This document shows, one piece after another, positions 1 to 4,673 of a DNA stretch of 5,094 nucleotides. The notes beneath the pieces are model-generated. The model was not told the DNA's origin. It ran no database searches and was given only the letters and a program-made list of their open reading frames with translations. Source of the stretch: Microcaldota archaeon (GTDB taxonomy: Archaea > Micrarchaeota > Micrarchaeia > Micrarchaeales > Micrarchaeaceae); the NCBI GenBank assembly GCA_021806185.1, contig JAJZXZ010000028.1, positions 1 through 5,094 on the forward strand. Reading direction: 5' to 3'. A program made the translations under genes and the position numbers. The stretch's first letter is position 1. Every line of letters begins with the position of its first letter.

Positions 1-380
1 GGAAGCGCAGAATCGTTGTTCCTCTTCAAGCTCTCCATCACCGCAAGCGCTGCGCCTGGCGCTGCAACGCTCAGCTCCTTTGGCCTGCCTCCCAGCTTAG
101 CATCATCCGACCAGTTGCCTTCATGATGCGTAGTAAGCGAAGCGATTCCACTAGAGCTCGAATGGCTGCAAACGAATACGATAAAATCTGTACTTATTAT
201 CTTGTCAAGGAAGCTGCAGTCAAGGATGTTGCCCTTTATCTCTAGAACATCAATTCCCCCGCTCCTGAAATGTCTATACCCATGAACATCATCCAGCTCC
301 TCGAAGTCGAACGAAGAGACTACGGCTTCGCCTATGTTCTTAGATGTGAGATTGTCATCGGAGTAAACTACGAATGGCAT
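1..380 (-). CDS. dtdA: D-aminoacyl-tRNA deacylase DtdA (archaeal/GEK1 type), N-terminal part, cut by window edge
   Basis: Reading the minus strand from the ATG at 380 gives 126 residues with no stop before the left edge. Recognition rests on the family core at residues 71-90, which contains SHSSSSG, SLTTHH and EGNW, followed by LGGRPKELSVAAPGAA (residues 96-111). This matches the archaeal/plant DtdA (DTD2, GEK1) pattern S-x-H-x-S-x-S-G, LT-x-H, GNW and GGRP-x-E-L-x-x-A-x-P. The enzyme hydrolyses D-amino acids from mischarged tRNA in the cytoplasm, which recycles the tRNA and keeps D-residues out of protein. The N-terminus (PFVVYSDDNLTSKNIG) fits the usual first strand and helix, so I prefer the ATG at 380. 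An in-frame ATG at 398 would only add MYLYVA. The family is about 250-300 residues, so more than half of the gene lies outside. No Shine-Dalgarno precedes the ATG, but a TATA-like box lies about 29 nt upstream, suggesting a leaderless mRNA. The gene is divergent from nuoA. Confidence 0.88.
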   Translation of the reverse strand, partial: MPFVVYSDDNLTSKNIGEAVVSSFDFEELDDVHGYRHFRSGGIDVLEIKGNILDCSFLDKIISTDFIVFVCSHSSSSGIASLTTHHEGNWSDDAKLGGRPKELSVAAPGAALAVMESLKRNNDSAL

Positions 381-404
381 TGCAACATACAGATACATAA
401 CAAC

Positions 405-413
405 AAATATAAA
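405..413. promoter_or_regulatory. TATA-like element in the dtdA/nuoA divergent gap, possibly used both ways
   Basis: The 66-bp gap contains AAATATAAA, which is close to its own reverse complement (TTTATATTT). For nuoA (plus) the centre at 409 would place transcription start near 435 by the archaeal rule of about 26 nt, leaving a leader of roughly 12 nt. The preceding ACAAC run is a fair BRE on this strand. For dtdA (minus) the same rule places the start near 383, almost at the ATG at 380, which fits its lack of a ribosome-binding site. Spacing and composition are seen in the sequence; promoter use is inferred. Confidence 0.45.
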
Positions 414-446
414 CGTGAAAGCAGATGTAGTAGAAAGGCTGGTACG

Positions 447-806
447 ATGCTGTACAACTACCTTGCGTTACTGGTATTCGCGCTTATTGCGGTATTCGTG
501 CCGGTCTCGTTGCTTGTAACCGCAAAGCTGTTCAGACACAGGACAAGGGACAATGCGGTCAAGACCGCACCTTATGAGAGCGCAGAGGCGACGATAGGGA
601 AGAACAGGGATGTTATAAATGAGTACCTCCCCTTCTTCATGCTCTTCCTGCCTTTCGAGGTTGTAGCAATAGTGCTCCTCACCGGTTCGGCGGTGCTGCG
701 CCAGCTAAGCTACACGAGCGGGATCCTTGTAATTGGGCTTGCAATAGCAGCAGTTGCGTTATCATTGACGGGTTATTTCATCATACGTGGTAAAGATGGT
801 GGATGA
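447..806 (+). CDS. nuoA: NADH-quinone oxidoreductase-like subunit A (NuoA/ND3 family)
   Basis: This gene encodes a 119-residue integral membrane protein of the usual family length. Three hydrophobic segments lie at about residues 4-28, 60-84 and 92-113. The loop after helix 1 has APYESAE (residues 41-47), the counterpart of the family PYECG loop, and helix 2 contains MLFLPFEVVAIVLL (residues 65-78), the counterpart of the acidic F-D-x-E helix. In complex I, subunit A sits by NuoH near the quinone cavity and helps couple quinone reduction to ion pumping. It is divergent: the loop Cys and Gly are replaced (Ser45, Ala46), and only one of the two helix acids is present (Glu71, with Val73 at the second place). 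The ATG at 447 is chosen because it starts directly before helix 1; the open frame continues upstream to 270, but that extension is antisense to dtdA. The GAAAGG just upstream is a weak ribosome-binding site. The 3' end overlaps nuoB. Confidence 0.88.
   Translation: MLYNYLALLVFALIAVFVPVSLLVTAKLFRHRTRDNAVKTAPYESAEATIGKNRDVINEYLPFFMLFLPFEVVAIVLLTGSAVLRQLSYTSGILVIGLAIAAVALSLTGYFIIRGKDGG
783..804 (+). repeat. Junction repeat, copy 1 (nuoA/nuoB)
   Basis: ATACGTGGTAAA (783-794) recurs exactly at 1357-1368. Over 22 bp (783-804 against 1357-1378) 19 positions match. This copy spans the candidate nuoB starts (GTG 787, ATG 796) and ends one base before the G of the nuoA TGA stop. It reads IRGKDGG in the nuoA frame and VVKMVD in the nuoB frame. 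Confidence 0.6.
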
Positions 807-1434
807 AGAGACGTCCGCACCGTACACGAAGGCACAGTTCCTCAATGCAGAGCAGGAGATGAGCATGCTCACGGAGCAATCGCTCAAGCCCTACAGGAAG
901 GAATACGCACCGGCGATGTTCAGCAGGCTCAGCGATATAACGAAGATAAAGATGAAAGACATAATCAAGTGGGGAAGGTCGAACTCGCTATGGCCGCTCC
1001 AGTTCGGGCTTGCTTGCTGCGCCATGGAGCTTATGGACTTCGGAGCATCAAGAGTTGACGCAGAGAGGAAGGGGTACCTCCTTTTCAGGGGCACGCCGCG
1101 CCAGTGCGATGTGATGATAGTCGCCGGGTGGGTCACGAAGTCTGTGGCACCGAAGGTGAAGAGGCTATACGAGCAGATGTCGAAGCCGAGCTACGTCATA
1201 GCATACGGCGAGTGCGCAACATCAGGAGGCCCCTGGTGGGAAAGCTACAACATAATCAAAGGTATAGATCAGGTGCTGCCGGTCGACATATACGTAGCGG
1301 GCTGCCCGCCAAGGCCCGAGAACCTTTTCGGTGCGCTAATGAAGCTTCAAGAACGGATACGTGGTAAAATTGCTGGATATACAACCAGGGGACTTAGCGA
1401 AAACCTGCGCAGAGCTGAAATCGAAGGGCTTTGA
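796..1434 (+). CDS. nuoB: NADH-quinone oxidoreductase-like subunit B, N2 iron-sulfur cluster subunit
   Basis: From the ATG at 796 the product is 212 residues, close to the roughly 160-220 usual for NuoB. It is peripheral and carries the terminal [4Fe-4S] cluster N2, which reduces quinone at the NuoD interface. All four cluster cysteines are present: the tandem pair in GLACCAMELMDFG (Cys74, Cys75), Cys140 in YGECATSGG, and Cys170 in VAGCPPRPE. Also conserved are the stretch around RQCDVMIVAG and the PVDIYV segment before the last cysteine. The N-terminal 55 residues or so are variable and charged. The start is uncertain: GTG at 787 adds three residues, and ATG at 796 overlaps nuoA by 11 nt. 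The conserved core ends at ALMKLQERI; some 24 residues follow, encoded within the first 74 nt of nuoC. The same core occurs in F420H2 dehydrogenases (FpoB), so NADH need not be the donor. Confidence 0.93.
   Translation: MVDEETSAPYTKAQFLNAEQEMSMLTEQSLKPYRKEYAPAMFSRLSDITKIKMKDIIKWGRSNSLWPLQFGLACCAMELMDFGASRVDAERKGYLLFRGTPRQCDVMIVAGWVTKSVAPKVKRLYEQMSKPSYVIAYGECATSGGPWWESYNIIKGIDQVLPVDIYVAGCPPRPENLFGALMKLQERIRGKIAGYTTRGLSENLRRAEIEGL
1357..1378 (+). repeat. Junction repeat, copy 2 (nuoB/nuoC)
   Basis: This is the second copy of the 22-bp junction repeat, 19/22 identical to 783-804. It spans the candidate nuoC starts (GTG 1361, TTG 1370) and reads IRGKIAGY in the nuoB frame and VVKLLD in the nuoC frame. 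Where copy 1 ends in GGATGA (nuoA stop), this one reads GGATAT, so the upstream gene stays open. Confidence 0.6.
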
Positions 1435-1741
1435 CTACCTGAAGAAGATAACCGCTGTAGATTACATAGACCATCTGGAGGTAGTATACCTGCTCTACAG
1501 CATGAAAGAGAAGAAGGACGAGATCCTCAGAGTCAAACTTGATCCAAGCGCGCCGGAGATACACACGGCAATGAGGATATATCCTGCCGCTGATTGGTAT
1601 GAGCGCGAGCTTTCTGAGATGTTCGGTATAAGGATACTCGGAAGGGACGCCAAGCGCCTCCTTCTGGAGCTCTGGAATGGCACAGGCGCCCCGCTGAGGA
1701 AAAGCTTCATTTGGGGTAAGGACTACGAAAAGGTGAAATGA
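1361..1741 (+). CDS. nuoC: NADH-quinone oxidoreductase-like subunit C (30-kDa subunit family), short form
   Basis: This gene encodes a 126-residue peripheral subunit. The 30-kDa subunit domain is recognised from GFDYLKKITAVDY (residues 23-35), from the family signature RIYPAADWYERELSEMFGI (residues 72-90), and from PLRK (residues 111-114) near the end. It packs against NuoD in the Q-module and carries no cofactor. Stand-alone NuoC proteins often reach 150-200 residues, so this is near the minimal domain. It is not fused to NuoD as in E. coli. The usual GHPDLRR after MFGI is altered to GRDAKRL. The only early starts are GTG 1361 and TTG 1370; the next Met is at residue 48, inside the domain, so a 65-74 nt overlap with nuoB is unavoidable. 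The stop overlaps the nuoD start (ATGA). Confidence 0.88.
   Translation: MVKLLDIQPGDLAKTCAELKSKGFDYLKKITAVDYIDHLEVVYLLYSMKEKKDEILRVKLDPSAPEIHTAMRIYPAADWYERELSEMFGIRILGRDAKRLLLELWNGTGAPLRKSFIWGKDYEKVK
1732..1736 (+). promoter_or_regulatory. Ribosome-binding site of nuoD (GGTGA)
   Basis: GGTGA complements the archaeal 16S tail (ATCACCTCC). It lies 1 nt before ATG 1738 and 4 nt before ATG 1741, so spacing favours the second ATG. It sits inside the end of nuoC, which suits translational coupling. Confidence 0.55.
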
Positions 1742-2835
1742 TGGCGGTAATGCGCATCAATGTAGGCCCGATACACCCTGGCACTCACGGAGTGCTGCGC
1801 CTTGTGGTTGACGTTGACGGTGACACGATAAAACAGGTGGAGCCGCACATAGGCTTCCTCCATAGGGGAGTCGAGAAGCTCATGGAGACGAGGATGTACA
1901 TGCAGAATCCATCTTACACAGAGAAGCTCGACTACATAGCGCCGCTTAGCTGGGACGACCTTTATGTCAGCTCGGTTGAGAAGGCGCTCGGCATACCGGT
2001 TAAGGAGTCGGCGCAATACGAAAGGGTGATACTCCTAGAGTTCCAGAGAATAGCGAGCCACCTCCTATGGCTCGGCACGTTTGTTAACGACATAGGTCAG
2101 CTTTTCACCGCGTTCATGTGGTGCTTCAGGGATAGAGCTCACATACTAAAGCTGCTCGAGGACGTATCCGGCGGCAGAATGTTCTACGTCAACCTGAGGC
2201 TTGGCGGCTTTAACAAGAACCCGCCAGCGGACTTCGCAGAAAGGTGCCATGAGCTTGCAGATTATCTTGAGAGAAAAATAACCGAATATCCTGACATGCT
2301 TGACTCAAACAGCGTGTTCATGGAGAGGACAAAGGGGGTCGGCACGCTGAAGAAAGACGATGCCATAGCGGCAGGCGTATCCGGCCCTGTGCTGCGCGCA
2401 TCGGGGGTTGAAGAGGATGCAAGGAAATCGCATCCATATTATGTGTACGACAAGATGAAGTTCAGGGTGCCGGTGAAGACGAACGGGGACTGCTATGACA
2501 GGTATAGGGTCAGGTACGAGGAGATGCTTGAGAGCATAAGCATAATACGCCAGGCTATAGATGCGATGCCGAGCGGCGACACGAAAGGCATGCCGATAAG
2601 GCTGATAGGGCCGATAGCAAAACCAGATGTCGTGATAAACCAGGAGGAGATGCCGAGGGGCGAGGGCGTAATCTACATGGTGCCGGACAAGCAGCGCCCG
2701 TACAGGATATCGCTCAGGTCCCCGGCCTTCATCAATCTTTCTGTGCTCCCGAAGATTTCTGAAGGGTACCGGTTCGCCGACCTGTTCTCTATAGTCGGGA
2801 GCCTTGACGTGATATTCGCCGAAATAGACAGGTAG
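1738..2835 (+). CDS. nuoD: NADH-quinone oxidoreductase-like subunit D (49-kDa subunit, quinone site)
   Basis: The product is 365 residues, slightly shorter than the roughly 400 of typical stand-alone NuoD. It forms the quinone pocket with NuoB and derives from the large subunit of [NiFe] hydrogenases without the metal site. The family start NVGPIHPGTHGVLRL is at residues 8-22. Against Thermus Nqo4, His17 matches His38 and Tyr66 (in KLDYIAP) matches Tyr87, the two quinone head-group residues, and Asp118 (in VNDIGQL) matches Asp139. RASGVEEDARKSHPY, SLRSPAFINL and the C-terminal IDR are conserved too. The protein therefore looks catalytically complete. It begins MMAVM, with possible starts at 1738, 1741 and 1750; the ribosome-binding site favours 1741, and I give the longest. 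F420H2 dehydrogenase subunit FpoD has the same core. No nuoH or nuoI follows. Confidence 0.95.
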   Translation: MMAVMRINVGPIHPGTHGVLRLVVDVDGDTIKQVEPHIGFLHRGVEKLMETRMYMQNPSYTEKLDYIAPLSWDDLYVSSVEKALGIPVKESAQYERVILLEFQRIASHLLWLGTFVNDIGQLFTAFMWCFRDRAHILKLLEDVSGGRMFYVNLRLGGFNKNPPADFAERCHELADYLERKITEYPDMLDSNSVFMERTKGVGTLKKDDAIAAGVSGPVLRASGVEEDARKSHPYYVYDKMKFRVPVKTNGDCYDRYRVRYEEMLESISIIRQAIDAMPSGDTKGMPIRLIGPIAKPDVVINQEEMPRGEGVIYMVPDKQRPYRISLRSPAFINLSVLPKISEGYRFADLFSIVGSLDVIFAEIDR

Positions 2836-2852
2836 GAATAAAAATATCAAAA

Positions 2853-2858
2853 GAGGAT
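2853..2858 (+). promoter_or_regulatory. Ribosome-binding site of pfdB, with AT-rich stretch before it
   Basis: GAGGAT ends 7 nt before the pfdB ATG, a normal Shine-Dalgarno position. The 30-bp gap after nuoD also holds AATAAAAATAT (2837-2847), which could be a weak TATA element giving pfdB-mre11 its own promoter. If so, its expected start would fall close to the ATG, leaving the ribosome-binding site untranscribed. Read-through from nuoD with use of GAGGAT is therefore about as likely. Confidence 0.45.
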
Positions 2859-2865
2859 TATATCC

Positions 2866-3222
2866 ATGGCAAAAGAGCAGCTCGAAAAGCTGTCATCAGA
2901 TTATCAGGCTCTGCAGGAGCAGCTGCAGTCCCTTGCGCTGCAGAAGGCGCAGTTCACCGAGCAGATGGACGAGCTGAACGGCGCGCTTGAGGAGCTGAAG
3001 AACGCTAAGGGCAAGGTCTATTCTGCGATAGGCGGAGTTATGGTCGAGACAACGAAGGACGAGGCGATAAAGGGCGTGAAGGAGCGCCAGGAGTCAGCGG
3101 AGATGAGACTCACGATAATAAACAAGCAGTACGATGAAGCAGTGAAGAAGGAGAAGGCGCTGAGGGAGCAGATAGAGAGCATGATAAAGGGCGGTGCGCC
3201 CAGCAACGCAGTGACCTCATGA
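2866..3222 (+). CDS. pfdB: Prefoldin subunit beta
   Basis: The product is 118 residues, the family's normal length. Two long charged helices with heptad spacing (about residues 2-46 and 67-108) flank the beta-hairpin segment KGKVYSAIGGVMVETTKDEA (residues 48-67), which matches the prefoldin beta K-x-Y-x-x-x-G-x-x-x-V-E pattern. The QEQLQ, QMDELNGALEEL and KQYDEAVKKEKALREQ stretches are clear coiled coil. In archaea two alpha and four beta subunits form a jellyfish-shaped hexamer that holds unfolded proteins and passes them to the thermosome. The Gly/Ala/Ser-rich tail (GGAPSNAVTS) is likely disordered. The gene starts 30 bp after nuoD behind a GAGGAT ribosome-binding site and shares an ATGA with mre11. 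In many archaea pfdB instead sits near pcc1, rpoP and eL43, so this placement is unusual. Confidence 0.93.
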   Translation: MAKEQLEKLSSDYQALQEQLQSLALQKAQFTEQMDELNGALEELKNAKGKVYSAIGGVMVETTKDEAIKGVKERQESAEMRLTIINKQYDEAVKKEKALREQIESMIKGGAPSNAVTS

Positions 3223-4427
3223 AGATAGCTATAGTGTCTGACCTGCATCTTGGCTACGAGAGATTCGAGGAGGACGCATACCTGCAGGCAAAATCCGCAT
3301 TGGAGTCGGCCAGCGAGATGGCAGACGCGGTGCTGATACCTGGGGATATATTCGACAAGAGGTACCCGAGACCGGATGTCATATCGCAGGCAATAAACAT
3401 ATTCAGGGAGCTATCAAAGAGGAAATGGGGCGCTAGAATCACAGGCTATAATGGCAGCGTCGCCCTGCACACAGACGCTCCTATAATCGCCATACCGGGG
3501 ACGCATGAGAGGATTGCCGAAGGCAAGGATAACGCGGTAAGGCTGCTCTCTCTCGCAGGGCTGCTCGCAGACACAAGCGAGGCAGTTACGACGATACAGA
3601 AGGGCGACGAGCTCGTTTCAGTATTCGGCCTTGGCGGGATTGCCGAGGAACTCGTAAAGGAGAGACTCGCAGCGCTATCTCCAAAGCCCACGAAAGGCGC
3701 ATTCAGCATATTCATGTTCCATCAGTCGATATACGAGATGCTGCCGTACAACGACAATTTCATAAGGTATTCCGACCTCCCGAAGGGATTCGACCTCTAC
3801 GTATCAGGGCATATGCACAGCAGGCAGGAGGCAGAGGTCCACGGCAAGAAGCTGCTCATACCAGGCAGCACAGTGCTCACCCAGATGAAAGGGGATGAAC
3901 AGGGGAGCAAAGGCTTCATGGTGTTCGATACACGTGACTGCTCGCACAAGTTCGTGCAGATAAATTCAAGACCATACATCACTACTGAGATAAAGGTGGA
4001 GGATGCGAAACCGTCGGAATTGATGAGCAGGTGCGAATCCGAAATAGAGCGCATGGTCTCCGGCAAGAGCGCCAAGCCGATAATCAGGCTGAAGGTGACC
4101 GGCACCCTGGCAAAAGGCTTCGACAAGGCTGACCTAAATGCGCACGCTCTCATGATGAAATATTCGGGCAGGGCCTTCCTGACCGTAGATGTCTCGCAGC
4201 TCTCGAGCCCCAGCACGGAACTGATGATAGACGAGCTCAGGGAGGGAAAGATAGATGACATTCCGATAAAGGAGCTCGGCATGCTCACGCTTTATAAGAG
4301 ACTTAAGGATGCCGGAGCCGACCAGGCGATCAACTATACCGAGCTTTTCAACATACTCTCAAGCGAGGCGAGCAAGGAGAAGGTCGTAAAGTCTGCAGGA
4401 GAGCTGCTTTTCGCGGAGAGCGGATAG
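3219..4427 (+). CDS. mre11: Mre11/SbcD-like DNA repair nuclease
   Basis: The product is 402 residues. The N-terminal calcineurin-like phosphoesterase domain (about residues 1-240) shows the metal motifs in order: SDLHLG (Asp8, His10), PGDIFD (Asp43), PGTHE (Thr95, His96), FHQS (His168) and SGHMH (His198, His200). His96 is the counterpart of catalytic His85 in Pyrococcus Mre11. The RPYI segment (residues 251-254) opens the C-terminal capping region. Mre11 with Rad50 processes DNA double-strand break ends as an Mn-dependent 3'-5' exonuclease and endonuclease. The third motif is odd: the family GNHD reads GTHE, so the metal-binding Asn is Thr. The start ATG overlaps the pfdB stop (ATGA), so the two are probably co-transcribed and coupled. 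The rad50, herA and nurA partners are absent from both sides, and the gene ends directly against the convergent eL14 gene. A specialised relative rather than a true Mre11 is possible. Confidence 0.86.
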   Translation: MKIAIVSDLHLGYERFEEDAYLQAKSALESASEMADAVLIPGDIFDKRYPRPDVISQAINIFRELSKRKWGARITGYNGSVALHTDAPIIAIPGTHERIAEGKDNAVRLLSLAGLLADTSEAVTTIQKGDELVSVFGLGGIAEELVKERLAALSPKPTKGAFSIFMFHQSIYEMLPYNDNFIRYSDLPKGFDLYVSGHMHSRQEAEVHGKKLLIPGSTVLTQMKGDEQGSKGFMVFDTRDCSHKFVQINSRPYITTEIKVEDAKPSELMSRCESEIERMVSGKSAKPIIRLKVTGTLAKGFDKADLNAHALMMKYSGRAFLTVDVSQLSSPSTELMIDELREGKIDDIPIKELGMLTLYKRLKDAGADQAINYTELFNILSSEASKEKVVKSAGELLFAESG

Positions 4428-4664
4428 CTACTTCATGCGCTCTATTATGCCTAGCGTACGGTTAAGCTGCTCCTTGTTTTTCGGGTCTATTACCTCTTTA
4501 AGGAACTCAAGATGCTTTGGGTTGCACTTCCTCTCCTTCTTGCTCCTAGATGCTGATATTATCTTGACGGTCCCATCTTGGAGCACAGCGGTTATCACCG
4601 CCCTGCTACCAGCATCGCGCCCGTACTTCTTCACGCATACGCGTCCAATTTCCAAAAGCACCAT
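4428..4664 (-). CDS. rpl14e: Large-subunit ribosomal protein eL14 (L14e)
   Basis: The product is 78 residues, near the usual archaeal length. The N-terminal KOW/SH3-like barrel is plain: LEIGRVCVKKYGRDAGSRAVI (residues 4-24) matches the L14e pattern with G-R-V-C-V-K and G-R-x-A-G, and KCNPKHLEFL (residues 46-55) matches the conserved N-x-x-H-L-E segment. The protein binds 23S rRNA in the 50S subunit. The ATG lies 1 nt beyond the cmk stop and follows a near-perfect ribosome-binding site, AGGAGTGAT, which spans that stop, so the two genes are surely one transcript and probably coupled. The cmk-eL14 order is common in archaea, where eL34 often precedes and cbf5 often follows. Here cbf5 does not follow; instead the gene meets mre11 tail to tail with no base between stop codons. 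Confidence 0.9.
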   Translation of the reverse strand: MVLLEIGRVCVKKYGRDAGSRAVITAVLQDGTVKIISASRSKKERKCNPKHLEFLKEVIDPKNKEQLNRTLGIIERMK

Positions 4665-4673
4665 ATCACTCCT
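4665..4673 (-). promoter_or_regulatory. Ribosome-binding site of the eL14 gene (AGGAGTGAT)
   Basis: On the minus strand AGGAGTGAT directly precedes the ATG at 4664. It differs from the archaeal ideal AGGAGGTGAT by one missing G. It includes the cmk TGA stop, so ribosomes ending on cmk can restart at once. Confidence 0.7.

Noticed and set aside
381..398. Alternative dtdA start at ATG 398
   Set aside because: It adds six residues of no family likeness and would lie only a few nt from the TATA-like box, too close for a start site.
270..446. Possible 59-residue N-terminal extension of NuoA (frame open from ATG 270)
   Set aside because: It is antisense to the well-supported dtdA coding region, has no NuoA-like sequence, and the first membrane helix begins right after ATG 447.
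1361..1434. Frameshift joining nuoB and nuoC
   Set aside because: Each gene has a complete conserved domain with its own start and stop; the overlap lies outside the NuoB core, so two separate genes explain it better.
2305..2850. 181-residue antisense open frame inside nuoD
   Set aside because: Its sequence is His/Arg/Pro-rich with no recognisable domain, a typical shadow of nuoD on the other strand.
3797..4288. 163-residue antisense open frame inside mre11
   Set aside because: Ser/Leu/Phe-rich shadow of a gene with intact motifs; no start signal or family match.
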